Shown: piece after piece, positions 1 to 11,328 of the stretch | Layout of the letters: each line of letters begins with the position of its first letter | How positions within the stretch are numbered: position 1 is the first letter of the stretch | Source: Raphanus sativus | Taxonomy: Eukaryota > Streptophyta > Magnoliopsida > Brassicales > Brassicaceae | Length of the DNA stretch: 64,000 nucleotides | Direction: 5' to 3' | NCBI RefSeq assembly: GCF_000801105.2 | Contig: NC_079515.1 | Span: 12,400,001-12,464,000 of the forward strand | The notes under the pieces: model-generated | What the model was told of the DNA's origin: nothing | The model's database searches: none | What the model saw: the letters and a program-made list of their open reading frames with translations, nothing else | Made by a program: the position numbers and the translations under genes

Positions 1-21
1 CTTGCTGCATATGAGAAGCAG

Positions 22-399
22 ATCTCACTCACGAAATGGTCCTCGCAATCCTTGATGAAACTTCAGATAGCTCAAGAAAGAAATTGCTTGTGGAGCCTGC
101 CCCAATCTCATCTGCTCAAACCTTAGATTAGACTCAACACAGATTCAATCAAAAATAGAGCATTTCTAAAAAAAGAAAACGATGATGGTATCTCGTCTCA
201 TGCAATCAGGATCGAAAAATTGAACAAATCGGTTTCAATTTTTTGAGTTCCAGTTTGTATCCGAAGAACAAAGGGCGGAGAGTTACCGAGAACGACATTT
301 ACGCCAAGAATATATTTGTGTATAAGCCAAGAGACTCCTTTGACTTCGTGAGGCTTTAGGGTCGCCATGACTCTGAACTCTCTTAAATCGAGAGGAAAG
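22..399 (-). pseudogene. Relic of an SNF2-type chromatin-remodelling ATPase (ASG3/CHR10-like)
   Basis: Read on the minus strand, 399-287 gives [20 protein letters not shown] followed by GVNVVLG and a GT donor at 286-285. This resembles the start of the SNF2 helicase core in plant ASG3/CHR10 (ALC1-like) proteins. A second block at about 122-28 gives [10 protein letters not shown] and GLRGPF, the stretch that follows Walker A in this family, and ends at a good GTGAGT donor. Between them the Walker A region, normally GLGKT, reads RLGQA, and the exon joint needs a small deletion to stay in frame. The N-terminal part before FPLDLREF has no convincing match. I infer a decayed copy; the rest would lie left of the window. 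Family assignment is from memory of the Arabidopsis protein. Confidence 0.6.
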
Positions 400-1036
400 T
401 GGATCTCAGTTATATGCAATGGAACTGAAGTACACATCAACCATTAGATTACATGCAGGAGAGCCAGATGCATTCGACTGTGCCAAAGAGACAGAGAAGC
501 AATTAGAAATCAAAGAAATAAAAAGATTTTACATTTTTGCATATAAGAAAAAGCTTAGAAACTGAGATAATACTGTTGTCCCAAAGCTGCAAAGGATCCA
601 ACAGTGCGAATAAGTCTTGATCCACAGCAAAACACGAAAACACGAAAACACAAAATCAGAATCTCAATATATATGAAGATTAAATCATATTGTGCTCACT
701 AAGAAAAGAAGAAAACTAACCGGTCAGAGAAGTGGCGATGATTGACGGTGAAGGCGAAGAAGAGAATGGCTACTATCAAAGGTGCCTGCAAACCGTTAGC
801 AAATACAAACAAAATCAACAAACGTATGCAATTTTTTTTTATTTTTTTTGGGCAACACGTATTCAAAATAATCTCTGAGGTGAAATAAAAAAAACTAATA
901 ATCAATCTGTGTGAAATAGATAATAATAGATTATTAAAAACACAAACTGACAAATACAATATCGATTCAACACAGCGCATGTGTGTGCAACATTCAATCG
1001 GTAAATTTAAAACAAAAGGCGGATCTAATACATAAC

Positions 1037-1186
1037 CTTAGAATCAAGCAAGAGCAAGTCGACGCCCATGAATTCTCCACCACGGCGGACATTTCCGACC
1101 TCCCAGAAGCGGAACAAGCAGACTTCAACGGTGGAAGAGGAGCGGCCGGTCTGCAGATCGGAGAGGAGAACCAAAACGTTAGCCAT
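1037..1186 (-). pseudogene. First exon of an RPA1-like (DUF223) OB-fold gene, probably a fragment
   Basis: The minus strand opens with ATG at 1186-1184 and encodes MANVLVLLSDLQTGRSSSTV, then VEVCLFRFWEVGNVRRGGEF and MGVDLLLLDSK, ending at a GT donor at 1036-1035. This is the N-terminal OB-fold pattern (GRSSSTVEVRLLRFWE-RNVRRGGELMGVD) of the replication protein A 70-kDa-like, DUF223 proteins that are greatly expanded in Brassicaceae and often travel with Helitrons. I found no convincing second exon: candidate sequence at 780-720 does not continue the fold in any frame. It is therefore either an isolated captured exon or a gene with a diverged remainder. Single-stranded DNA binding is the family role; activity here is doubtful. 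Confidence 0.6.
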
Positions 1187-1199
1187 AGTTTTTTTATCT

Positions 1200-1764
1200 G
1201 ATTAGCTTAGAACGAATGAGAAGTAGTTTCTGGAAAGAGGAAAATCATACCTTCTTTTAGTAGATTCCACCGCCTTGCACAACAAAAATATCGCGTTGAA
1301 TCTACATCATGGTTGATTGATTAATGGGAGGGGGAGGGATTAAAGATGATTGATCGGTTACTGGTATCACGCAAGGAAGGAGACGAAAGATCAGCTGCTC
1401 AATGGAAGTCGCCATTAGCCTAATGTAAAACGCATCGTTCATCACGAAGTTGGTGATTAAAGTACGTCACGGGCTACACAGCAAAACGGCCCAGTAACGA
1501 AAACAATCAGGCGAAGCCCGCAATTATTTACACGCTGCGTTTAAAAAAATCAACACGTGTCGGCTTTTCATCACCCTATTTGATGAGGTGGCAAGAGGAG
1601 AAGAGAGACACCTTTTCTTTATAGTAATAGATTTCATAAGATTGTTTTTACTGCTTATTTCTATAGTAATTAACTAAGAACTTGATCATATGATAATTTA
1701 GACACGCGAGAGCATGATCTGATCCTGCTAAGCTAGGTTTATAAATACAACAAGAGCTAGTTTA
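1200..1764. other. Intergenic, no gene recognised
   Basis: I see no open frame with a recognisable product here. The stretch next to the RPA1-like exon (1200-1440) could be its upstream region. The rest is moderately AT-rich and shows no repeat structure that I could define. Confidence 0.5.
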
Positions 1765-2100
1765 TTGAAACTCACCATGGTTGCAACGATATCCAACTCT
1801 TGTATGCGAACTCTACATCTAGGTCTGGAGTTCGATTCCCAGACTATGCAATTTACTGCAAGTTATCTCAAATCCAAATTTCAAGTCCCGGAGACAGTGC
1901 GATTTATTAGGCAGCTATGCAGATTATAGAAGGAAAGATTACAAGGGATCTTTAACATGGTGCAATTAAATCTGGTCAGGCGTGGATCTTCTTAGGTCGG
2001 CTCAGATGATGCAGTTAGATGTAGATCTTAATAAAACATATAGTATTGTTAGTTGTCGAATCGTCTATGTAATATTCCTAATAATTATAATATAATAATA
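1765..2100 (+). mobile_element. tRNA-derived SINE
   Basis: A pol III B-box-like sequence, GAGTTCGATTCCC, lies at 1828-1840, with an A-box-like stretch about 50 bp upstream near 1775-1795. The body downstream contains typical Brassicaceae SINE text (GTGGATCTTCTTAGGTCG, then GATGCAGTTAGATGTAGATC). It ends in an A/T-rich tail at 2075-2102. Edges are approximate because I could not define a target-site duplication. A 19-bp inverted repeat overlaps the head and lies just beyond the tail (separate entry). Confidence 0.6.
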
Positions 2101-2143
2101 AATCAGCGCTAATTATACTATGAATTCGCATACAAGAGTTGGA
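1792..2143. repeat. 19-bp perfect inverted repeat around the SINE
   Basis: TCCAACTCTTGTATGCGAA at 1792-1810 is the exact reverse complement of 2125-2143. The 314-bp interval holds most of the SINE body. The match stops abruptly at both ends. The arms could form a stem in a transcript of this region. Confidence 0.75.
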
Positions 2144-2685
2144 ATTCTAATGATTTAGACATCTGATTAGACTCACAAGGAGAGTCTTGCTTCTATGTTC
2201 AAAACCTTAGCATATATAGATTTGAATTATGATAACCTAAATGAAACCGAGTCTAGCACATTTCCCATCTGTTTCACATTCTTTGTTATTTATTATTTTA
2301 TATTTTGTCTAGTCTAATCAATAATCTAAAGTTTATAGTGTGATCCATGTTCCATGCGTATTCAATTCTAACTACTGCAATCGATCTCTTATTTTTAAAT
2401 ATCACATATATTTATAATATAAAAATATACTAAAACTTAATGATAACTTAATGAAATTAGTTATTTAGTGTTTATCAAATTTATTATAAACATTTAACTA
2501 TAGTCAGCACAATTTTATTAAAACAACATTTATTTATATAAATTTCCATGTTTTAAATAATTTTTATTTGACTTTTATCAATACATTTATTGATAAAAAG
2601 TTTCATGAATAAAAATATTTTTATAAATACTTATATCATGAAAAAAATTACATATATGTTTGCATACAAACACAAATCAAAGAAA
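2144..2685. other. AT-rich intergenic DNA
   Basis: No reading frame or repeat family recognised. Base composition becomes extremely A/T from about 2390 to 2650. Confidence 0.5.
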
Positions 2686-3336
2686 TTAATATGATGAAAA
2701 ATAATTGAAAAATTGTTCCGCATATTGCATAAGATAATGGCCTGTTTGGTCGCTTGTCCTCTCGATCGGTTCTGTTGTGTTCGGAATTTTTCCACTAAGC
2801 GAAACTGAGCTCCCTATATTTGTTAGTTCGTCAGGAAGTGGCAATCGCGAAGCTACCGGTTCAGGCTCTGACTTTGGCTCAGTCTCTGACTTTGACTCGA
2901 TCTCAGTTGAAAAACACGCCTGGGTCTCTGTCTGCCCCTTTTTAAACCTGAAAATATCGTTAACGACACATAAGCCGTTGTCTTGTTGAGCCAGAAGAAA
3001 CGTTTGACTAAACTTGTTCCTCACGTTATCCTTCTTCCTAGTCAAGTGTCCATTGACGAACACAATAATACGACCATGTTCCATTGGATATGGTACACCA
3101 AGTGAAGTTTCAATCTTAGCCGTGAAATCTTCAAATTTCACAGCCAGAAACTCATCTTTCACGTCTTTCCTAGTCCAAACAGTTTTCTTGACATGGGTTA
3201 ACGGACCAAGTCGGTTAAATAAACAAGAATCTTTATAAAACATATGAAGAAACTGAGGTGATTCATTAAGAGTATGATAGTATTGCTTCACAAAGGCACG
3301 ACTAACGATCTCTTCACTAGTCATCTCCGCAGACAT
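2686..3336 (-). CDS. NTF2-domain protein of the G3BP type, without RRM (216 aa)
   Basis: A single uninterrupted frame starts with MSAEM at 3336. Residues about 9-130 form an NTF2-like domain: AFVKQYYHTLNESPQFLHMF, then FEDFTAKIET, RIIVFVNGHL and VRNKFSQTFLLAQQDNGLCV before the NDIFRF strand. That order is the signature of the NTF2 half of plant G3BP-like proteins, which bind FG or FGDF partners and act in nuclear transport or stress granules. After residue 131 comes an acidic low-complexity tail (ESKSETEPKSEPEPV), and the protein ends without the RNA-recognition motif usual in full-length G3BP. It is therefore either a short family member or a 3'-truncated copy. The insert FNRLGPLTHVKKTVW is longer than usual. 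A TATA-like motif lies about 120 bp upstream. The frame is clean, so I favour a functional or recent gene. Confidence 0.8.
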   Translation of the reverse strand: MSAEMTSEEIVSRAFVKQYYHTLNESPQFLHMFYKDSCLFNRLGPLTHVKKTVWTRKDVKDEFLAVKFEDFTAKIETSLGVPYPMEHGRIIVFVNGHLTRKKDNVRNKFSQTFLLAQQDNGLCVVNDIFRFKKGQTETQACFSTEIESKSETEPKSEPEPVASRLPLPDELTNIGSSVSLSGKIPNTTEPIERTSDQTGHYLMQYAEQFFNYFSSY

Positions 3337-3454
3337 CTCGGGACTCGGGGAGATCTAAAATTAGAAGTTTCAAACTAGATTTCGAAAACGAAGTATTGCT
3401 TCACAAAGGCAAGATGATGAAGATGAATGGGTTTTTTTAGCCTGACATCTCCAC

Positions 3455-3463
3455 CATATATAG
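3455..3463 (-). promoter_or_regulatory. TATA-like box of the NTF2-domain gene
   Basis: CTATATATG on the minus strand lies about 120 bp upstream of the ATG at 3336. This is a plausible distance for a TATA box plus a 5' UTR of some 90 bases. No other TATA-like sequence is closer. Confidence 0.5.
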
Positions 3464-3545
3464 TGACGATGACTTAATCAATCTAACTAAATATCCTAAT
3501 CATTCTCGCCTTTTAAATCCTAAATCATAAAGGAGAGTGGAAATA

Positions 3546-4375
3546 AGACTTATTCTAGGTTTATCAACCAATAGAAATCAGTTATTTCACAGTCGATATC
3601 TTAAAAAAAAGTAAACCAAATATTGTCAAGTTATATTATATTTTAAAAATAAAAGTTAAAAAATAAATAAAAATTGTAATATATGCTAACAAATATTTTA
3701 ACGCCGCCATCAAAACACTAAACCCTAAACTCTAAATCATGAACTCTTGAGTAAACCCTAAACCTTTGAATAAAGCATAAACCCTAAATTAAAAACACTA
3801 AACACCAAATTTTAAAAATACTAAATCTTTAATCCTAAAAAGAGTTTAGAGATTATGATTAAAGGTTTAGTATTTTTTTTTGTTGAAATTTTAAATTGAT
3901 ATCAACAAAGAAAAAACTACAGGCAACCAAGGTTTATGTTTTTAGGATGAAAGAAAGAAAGATCTAAAAACAGTATACTTGTTTGAAAAACACAAGGGCC
4001 AGCCTTAGGTATGACCCGGCCTGCTGAACCAACGCTGCATCATGGTGCTGTAGAGAGCTGGGTCCTTCCTTCTCAGTGAGGAGATCATGGTTTAGTATTT
4101 TTAAGATTTGGTGCTTTAGTGTTAAGTGTTTTTGATTTAGAGTTAGGATTATCTTAGGGTTTAGGGTTTACCCAAAAGAGTTTAAGGTTTAGAGTTTAGG
4201 ATTTAGGGTTTAGGGTATAATAATTCGATGACGGCGTTAAAATATTAAAAAAATTATTTTGCATATACTAGGATTTGAGTTTAGAGTTTAGGATTATTTA
4301 TGGGTTTAGGGTATACCCAAAAATTTAGGATTTAGGGTTTAATAAATTATTTTGTGGTTTTTTTTCAGATTATGC
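3546..4375. mobile_element. Degenerate telomere-like-repeat inverted element (copy 1)
   Basis: The left edge (GACTTATTCTAGG, then CAACCAATAG and TTATTTCACAGT) matches the terminal plan of the complete copies at 30162 and 62371. The left arm at 3710-3840 is full of ACTAAACCCTAAA-type units. The right arm at 4090-4350 carries the same units reversed (TTTAGGGTTTAGGG). Between the arms, 3890-4090 holds GC-richer sequence of unknown origin (around GGGCCAGCCTTAGG). The right terminus is not clear, so edges and any target duplication are uncertain. Confidence 0.5.
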
Positions 4376-4379
4376 GAAC

Positions 4380-5335
4380 TGAACAAGATGAACAAACAAT
4401 TTTTATAGGTTTTGATTTATGAATGCAAAAATAAATAGAACTAAAAACGAATGCAAATGAAAAGAGACAAGGATAGATAAGACCTGATGCTGAAGGAACT
4501 TCAGCTCTACAAGAAATGATGTAAGCCTAAGTTATCAAAGGCTCACAAATATCTTGGATCAAAGTGATTGACGATCCAACAAGAGGGATGGTTTGTACAA
4601 TCGATTTAATCGACCTTAAAACCGGTTGGATGGAAGAAATGATGATAATAATGAATAGAACGGTTTGTTGACTGATTCCACAATCAACCATGAAGGAGAA
4701 AACTTAAATCCACAAGCAGTCTCAATCGCCAATCAAAGAGTCTAGTTATTCCCCACAAGACTGAATGACCAAATTCACACAAAGAAACAAAGACTTTGGA
4801 AAAAAGAAATTAAGAAGTTTATTAATTTTAGGTAAAAAATTTGTGCCATACAATGAGAGAACTAATGAGCATATATAATGCTCAGTACAATGATCTAAAA
4901 AGCTAAGAAAAATGGAAACATGCTGAATTAAAGAAAAACTAGCCTTTAGGCATGAATGATAGAATCTTAGTCAAAATGGGAAATGTGTTGAGCTGCTTGT
5001 ATCTGGACAACCTTGGGAAGATCCTAGGAGCCTTGGGGAGCTTCTGGTTGATGAAACAAATCACCAAATCACAGCCAAGATTGAGGAAAACTAGCTGTTG
5101 GGATTTAAAGAAAATCGGCTCCAAAAATGGCAAGTTGAGATGGTGAAATAATCTAGCTGATCTAGTGAGGTTTAGTGGATTGTATAAACTCTCCAAGTGA
5201 TCTTAGATGTATGAATGATCTCATGGCTTCCACACGTGAGTTTGAGTTGCACACACCTTAAGCAAAGAATTACTTTCCTTAAATAGAACCAGCTCGGAGG
5301 CAGTGTAGGTCACCTGACTTGTAAATGCCATATTT
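4380..5335. other. Unrecognised sequence with short overlapping ORFs
   Basis: Overlapping short frames exist on both strands near 4939-5196 (for example 85 aa on the minus strand), but neither resembles a protein that I know. The text is less AT-rich than its surroundings, so an old transposon interior or captured gene piece is possible. I cannot assign it. Confidence 0.35.
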
Positions 5336-5339
5336 TCTA

Positions 5340-5479
5340 GAGTTTTTTTTGGGTTCACCCTATAGGGTGGAACCTCTAAATTCAACAATCAGCAGGATTT
5401 TGTTATTTCATGTTGAATATGTTTTAAGAAGGAGATAAAATATTCTCAAAGTTATATTATGTTTTTAAAGTAAAAAGAA

Positions 5480-5564
<85 letters not shown>

Positions 5565-5690
5565 GAGGCCAAAATTTTCTTTTTGAATATTTTTTTAACG
5601 CCGTCATCAAATTAAACCCTAAATCCAAAACATTAAATCCAAAACACTAAATCTTAAACCCTGTAAAAAGTCACTTAACGTCATCTTCGA
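5340..5690. mobile_element. Left half of a telomere-like-repeat element (copy 2), truncated
   Basis: It begins GAGTTTTTTTTGGGTTCACC, followed by GATTTTGTTATTTCATGTTG, the same ordered landmarks as the complete copy at 30162. It continues through an ATA-rich stretch to ACGCCGTCATC and AAACCCTAAATCC units. It then breaks into LINE-derived sequence at about 5690, so the right arm is missing. Confidence 0.6.
5481..5564. repeat. (ATA)n microsatellite
   Basis: About 28 uninterrupted AAT/ATA units inside the left arm of a telomere-like-repeat element. The complete copies have an ordinary A/T-rich stretch in the same position, so the tract probably expanded after insertion. Confidence 0.95.
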
Positions 5691-5694
5691 ATGT

Positions 5695-6060
5695 ACTATT
5701 GGGGCATTAGGTTGAGTTGGTATTTCATGGAAAATCCATGGGTATTACCATACTCTTATCTGAAAATATGAATGCACTTTCTGTGGAATTCCAAAAATCA
5801 AAAAATGTTTAGCAGCCATTAAATTTGTCCAAACTTAAAAAGGACTATCACTAGTTGTTGCTCGCAAAGCGAACTGAGTCTATGGTACTTCTCACGAAAC
5901 AATCTTGCAAGTACAGAATCTGGAAATTGGACCAATTTCCACAATTGTTTCAATAGCAAAGTTATACTCATGGATCTAACAAAATCTGAAGCCACCTTCT
6001 TCTTTCGGACTATACAGTTCTCCCATTTTCCCAATCCAGACCTCGTTTAGGCGGGTTCAA
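5695..6060 (-). mobile_element. LINE (L1-type) ORF2 relic
   Basis: The minus strand gives KQLWKLVQFPDSVLARLFRE then KYHRLSS, the conserved stretch after the reverse transcriptase domain of plant L1-like LINEs (K-LWRLVQFPDSLLARVLKGRYY). After frame changes it continues as SDSPFKFGQI, KVHSYFQIRVW and YPWIF, matching the next conserved block. At least two frameshifts and stops are present. The left side abuts a truncated telomere-like-repeat element. Confidence 0.7.
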
Positions 6061-6716
6061 GCTCCACCAGAATCGTGCAATTGGCAAACATTCAATGGGA
6101 GTAGAAAGCTCGACACGTCGACATATGTGGGTAGGGCTAAAGCTATCAAATTTATAAAAATCTCCTTTCCTCCTTTAGTTAACCAGCGAGCTGACCATGG
6201 ATTATATATTTAAGTTTATCATGTAGGAACGCAAATAATCTGCATCTTCTTAAATTAATAAAATAAATTTGTTAATTTATTTAATGAACTGATAAATTTA
6301 AATAAATTTCAAATAATTAACTATCAACAAAAGAAAATTATTTGACTTGTATTTTTTAGTTTTATATTTGTAAGGCACAATTGCAATTTTTTTTGAGAAA
6401 GTATATATATTCATACCAAATTTTTCAGAAAAATAAAATAAAAATTAATCATTACTCTATTTCAAAAATATTGACAAAAATAAATCATTGTTGTTAAAAA
6501 AAAATCATTGTAAAGAAAATTTACTTTATTGATTGATGTTTGAGTTATTAGTTATTAACATATTTAAAAATTTACCAAAATATGACTATTTATATAGAAA
6601 ATTATACATGTCATCATCAAGTGATGTCATGTCACAATTTCTAAAAACCATATCATCTTTTTGGTGAAAATAAATAGTGCTAACATATAAGCAAATTACT
6701 TTTCAAATAATATGTA

Positions 6717-7447
6717 CTAGGTATTTTGCCCGCACATGCGGGCATAAATTTCTTATAAATACTTATTAGTTTATGTCTTATTAATCTAAAACCAGCATAA
6801 TAAATTATTATTTATGTTTTTAAATAGTTAAATCAAACATCAAAATATTTATATATGTCAAATACTTTTAATCAAAATATATACTTATTATTGTGTTAAG
6901 TTTTTTAAAACACTCATATCTTAGAGATAGTTTAGAAAATATATTTATATTTTTTGGTTGACTAATATTTAATAATAAATTGTTTTGTATCTTAATTTTT
7001 TTAAATTTTATAATAAAAATATTGTTTTCAGATAGGCACAAAAAAAGAATATATATAGAAGAATAATCTTTTTTTTTGATAATTCTAAAATATTATTTTG
7101 TAATCAACTATTTAATATAGCATATAACATATAAACTTTATATCATTAAAATAAATTAGTGAATAGTTAGAAACTAATAATAAATTAATAACCTATCTAA
7201 AAGTCTAAAACCTAATAAAAACATGACAAATAAGAAAAGCTAATACAACATATAAATTTAATATTAATAAAATAAAATTCGTTTTTATTTATATAGAATA
7301 TTCATCAAGGCTATTATGTTAAATTAATGATAAATAATACATCAATGATAATTTAGCTTAAATTTAATAAAAATATGACAAATAAGCAAAATTACCTAAA
7401 ATTATGGAGAACAGTAAGCAAAATCACTTCATAAATAATAGTATAGA
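6717..7447 (-). mobile_element. Non-autonomous Helitron (731 bp)
   Basis: The 3' end is at the low coordinate. Read on the minus strand, hairpin GCCCGCATGTGCGGGC (6743-6728) is followed by a short spacer and CTAG (6720-6717), then T, which is the Helitron 3' terminus. The 5' end at 7447 reads TCTATACTATTATTTATGAA, a typical Brassicaceae Helitron start. The left flank shows the expected host A; the base beyond the 5' end is not the expected one. No coding capacity is seen. It lies about 315 bp beyond the stop codon of the SERINC gene. Confidence 0.8.
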
Positions 7448-7761
7448 AGGGCTGCACAAGCTATGTGGTGTGGTGATTCTAATTTGAAGGTCATAAATTT
7501 AATTATAAAACGATAATCATAATTATAATCTGTATCCACTTCCTATAACAATCTACTTACAAAGATTTGATTTCGAATCATCTCCAATCTTTAATCGTCT
7601 GATACTATTTTCCTACCAAACCCATGAGATTAAGAAAGATTAAACGTGTTTGCCTTCCATCCTGGCCGTAGGTGATTTAGTCGGGTTAATTCTATCCCAC
7701 GTAAGGAGAGAAGAGATCAAAACGACCAAGAGTCTTTGTCGTGTCCTCCACAATCAATGTC

Positions 7762-10053
7762 TCATGTTCCACTTGCTCTTTGTCTTCTGCTCTTCAGCAC
7801 GATTGGAGCCATCAGCATCCATACTGTAATACATGTCGTAAACAAAATATTAAAAACTGTCACCCAATCATGGAGTTTGAAGGATTATCATTCTAATTGT
7901 CTCTCAGTTGTTTGTACTTACTGTATACGCAAACCGCAACCCACTCGTTCACAATCCTCACCCAAGTACTCGTCCATCCCACGTCAATCGTCCACCTGAA
8001 CCCAAACAAAGTTAGTATACGTAGAGTCTCAAGCTTGTACTGACGCTAGTATGAATAAGATTAATGTTGAAAAAACTTTACTTTTTCATGGGGTGATGAG
8101 TGTTCCAACCGATGAGTAGCATAGCGAAGTACATTGCTCCTGTCGCAAACACAAAATGGAAGAATCCATATCCATATGGAACACGATCTTCCTCCACTTC
8201 TTCTTCTTCTCCTTCACTATGCACATCTTTCTTGAATTGGAAACATTGAGAGTCTATTCCTGTTGAAAATGTGGCAATCACCATTGCCAATAACGCAACC
8301 ACAAAGCTCTGCACAATATTATTCAAAATCAGTTTATTACTAATTTGGATGAGACAAAATAAAATAAAAAGTGTTGCGAGGTTGAGAGAAGTTACAATGA
8401 TTGTAAGCCAGTCCGTTCTGTTTGAAGCTGCTGCTTTTCTGTTGCAGTTTTCTCCCACTGGTTCACTGCATAACATTATGTAGGGGAAAACCAAATTACT
8501 ATTAAAGTTCTTCAAGCAAATAAAGAATGACTATAATATATCTTTACTAGTTGAAGTGTCTTATAAACTTGTATGCCTTTTAGGGTTTTTGATGCAGATT
8601 TTGAATTAGAAGTGGACTGGGCCAAGTAAATTTAGAGCGTTCATATGTTATATTTGATGTGGTTAATTAGCACAGGAAAATGAAATTTTAAATCATAACA
8701 TACCTTCGAATGGCGCACCAGCAGATAAAGACAACATAGAGTCCCATAAGAGCCGGAGTTAAGTATCCAGCATTGACCTGTTGGTGTTGGCAATGACAAA
8801 CAAATATTCATAACTTCAAACATCCAAAACACACACACATGACACAGCTATGGATAGTGATGGATCCAAAAAGACTTACTTTAGGATGGAGAGCGATGCT
8901 TGTCATGAGCTGGATGAGGAACAATGTCCAAGTTATGAAGAATATATTGAGAAGACATGAAGAATCCGGCGCGTACCATATGTACATCAAAATTACTCCA
9001 ACTATACACATTGTGTATGAAGTTGTTGCTAGTAGCATCACACGGACATGGCTAGAAACATAACATAAAGAGTGTTGCTTGATTAGTAATAAACTGAAGA
9101 AGAAAAAAAAAACTAAATAGTTTTTGTAAATCAAAACTAACCATCTTTCTGCATCTTTTTGGGACTGATAGCACTCATTGAGCCATGTAATGAAACTGAT
9201 CACACTAATTAGCTGTATGAGTAGAAATACCCTATAGAGAAACAACATACAATAAGATTGTGGATTCTCACATCATTATATAAATTATGAAAATTAGACT
9301 ATAACAGTCTCTTACCCTGCACCAAAATGGGCAAGCTCTCCTGAAAATAAGACCAAACAAAAAAAATGTTTATAATTACTCGTAAACTGAACTAGAGAGA
9401 GTGGTAGAAGAGGAATCTTGCTCCTCAAGCCTTACCGTAAAGGAGAATAATGGTAGAAGGAAGCAAGAAAGGTATGATGGTTAAAGCAGGCCACATGATA
9501 AGCTTAGCAGACCACCATCCAGAATGCCATTTATCTCTTGATGAATGCGTTTTTGACGTGCCAAGTGTTGATAGAAACATTACGAAATAAAACAACTGAA
9601 GATTTAGAGTTAAGCATAAAACATTTTCGGATAAAAGTGTTGTAAGATGAACATATATATAGTATTTCAAGACTGATCAAGAAAGGATACAAAACATCCC
9701 AAGCTAACCCTTAAGACTCCTTCTGTCCCTAAACAGTTTTCTCCTTCTTTACAATTCTTGAATTCTGCAATTTAGAAAACTATGAGCATCGGTATTAACT
9801 TGTAAGACAAGGAACGAGATTGAAACCTGATATCTTGGTACGTACTTGTTACTTTATTTAAGGCACGCCGACCATAATCACGAGCAGCCCAAGCTAGTAG
9901 ATTTGCGATGAGGAATATAAGACCGTATACATATCTAGCCATCCAGGGATTACATCCATTGCGGAACTGGTTAAACCATGATCCATTCTTGATAGTTTCA
10001 TAGCTATCGTTTCTGCTGTTTCCGCTGTTGCTAGTGCTTGTACCGGTCTCCAT
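7762..10053 (-). CDS. SERINC/TMS-family multispanning membrane protein (411 aa, 11 exons)
   Basis: Exons on the minus strand: 10053-9846, 9764-9691, 9595-9436, 9340-9316, 9231-9142, 9051-8880, 8777-8704, 8465-8396, 8308-8082, 7995-7922, 7823-7762. All introns are GT-AG, the phases agree, and the total is 1236 nt. The product is a serine incorporator-like protein: hydrophobic helices separated by conserved motifs GTSKTHSSRDKWHSGWW, ITWLNECYQSQKDAER, EPVGENCNR and IPYGYGFFHF-like VPYGYGFFHF, ending in APIVLKSRRQRASGT. SERINC proteins are endomembrane or plasma-membrane proteins linked to serine and sphingolipid or phosphatidylserine metabolism; the biochemical role in plants is not settled. The start is chosen because METGTSTSN opens the first exon with no upstream in-frame ATG nearby. 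It looks intact. It appears to match Arabidopsis AT3G24460 (from memory). Confidence 0.92.
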
Positions 10054-10059
10054 AACTCC

Positions 10060-11320
10060 TTAAGTAAAATTTACGAGACTATCTCCTCTTCATCACATTA
10101 GAAGACCGAAGATTTCAAGAAACAAAACATTCCATGGGGAGGATTTTGCATCAGAATTCAGTTTCTTAAGACGGAAGAAATGATCAGAACGAGAAAGGCA
10201 ATACAAGAACGAGAAATTCGCCCTGTTCTTGTCCTGGTCCGAGAGATTTCTTCTTCGGATCAAAACCTATGAAAAGAAACAATAAGCACTTGCCGGAAGA
10301 GAGACGGTAAAAAGAAGACAAAAGAATGAAGCAAAGGATGAGAATCCAATTCCATTATCAAAACGAGAATGAGGAACTTAAAAATCTATGACAAAACATG
10401 TTTGACATGAGAAACATCTGAAGTGTATCCACAAAAAAAAATATCACACAGAAGTCGTTTCTCAACAGAAAGCATCTCATGTCTTTTTTGTTCTGCCGAC
10501 CTTGACAGAGAATACGTGTAGTGCAAGTAACCTTTTTTTATTTACCTAAACTAGAAAAGCAACTTTTATAGGCCTCAACGAGAAGCCACATTTGATGGCT
10601 CATGTTAGTCCAAGATTGGAACTTTGAACCTTAACCATGTGAATTATAAAGACCAAAAAGACAAAAAGAAATACCAAACTTAAAAAGCAGGCTAGGCTAC
10701 AATATGAGGACACTCAAGATTCGGAAGACTTTAAACTCCCAAAGTAAAGATTTGGCAGAAACTAAAAACCATGAGAAAAGAAAGAACCTTTTTGATAGTA
10801 ATCCCTAATACAAAAAGGAGAGGCGTGGATAAGCAAAGAAGCACCCAAAGAAACTTTGTTTGACAATGAAAGAAAAGATTAATAAGATCAAAAGATTAAA
10901 ACGAAAACGAAAACGAATCAGATCTGATAGAGATATATGCAATGTGGACTCGGAAAGAAACGTGTTGGTACGGATACAAATGGGCAAACGAATATTTTCC
11001 TCTTACGAATATGAATGAGTCATGCTAATTAAGCAGCAACATCAGATACCCTTTATGGGCTGCACAGGTCCACTTAATGGAGTGGAGACACATTTCTCCA
11101 CTAAAAACCATTTCAAGAAAGAGTGGGATCATTGATCAACTTCAGCTATCCACCCAAAAAAAAATCTAATAAAGAAAAACGTCATCTACAATGTTGACAC
11201 TTGGGGATAACATATATTATCAAATCTCGAAAGTGCCATGTTATCGAGATTGATATTTCTTCTTTTGCTAAAATGTAAATGTCATTGCAAAGAATGAAGT
11301 TTTGGTTACAAATTAATGCA
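10060..11320. other. Upstream region of the SERINC gene, no other gene recognised
   Basis: 10060-10300 is purine-rich and probably contains the 5' UTR and promoter of the SERINC gene. A short minus-strand frame at 10805-10987 has no recognisable product. I see no repeat family in this stretch. Confidence 0.5.
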
Positions 11321-11328
11321 ACCACAAT

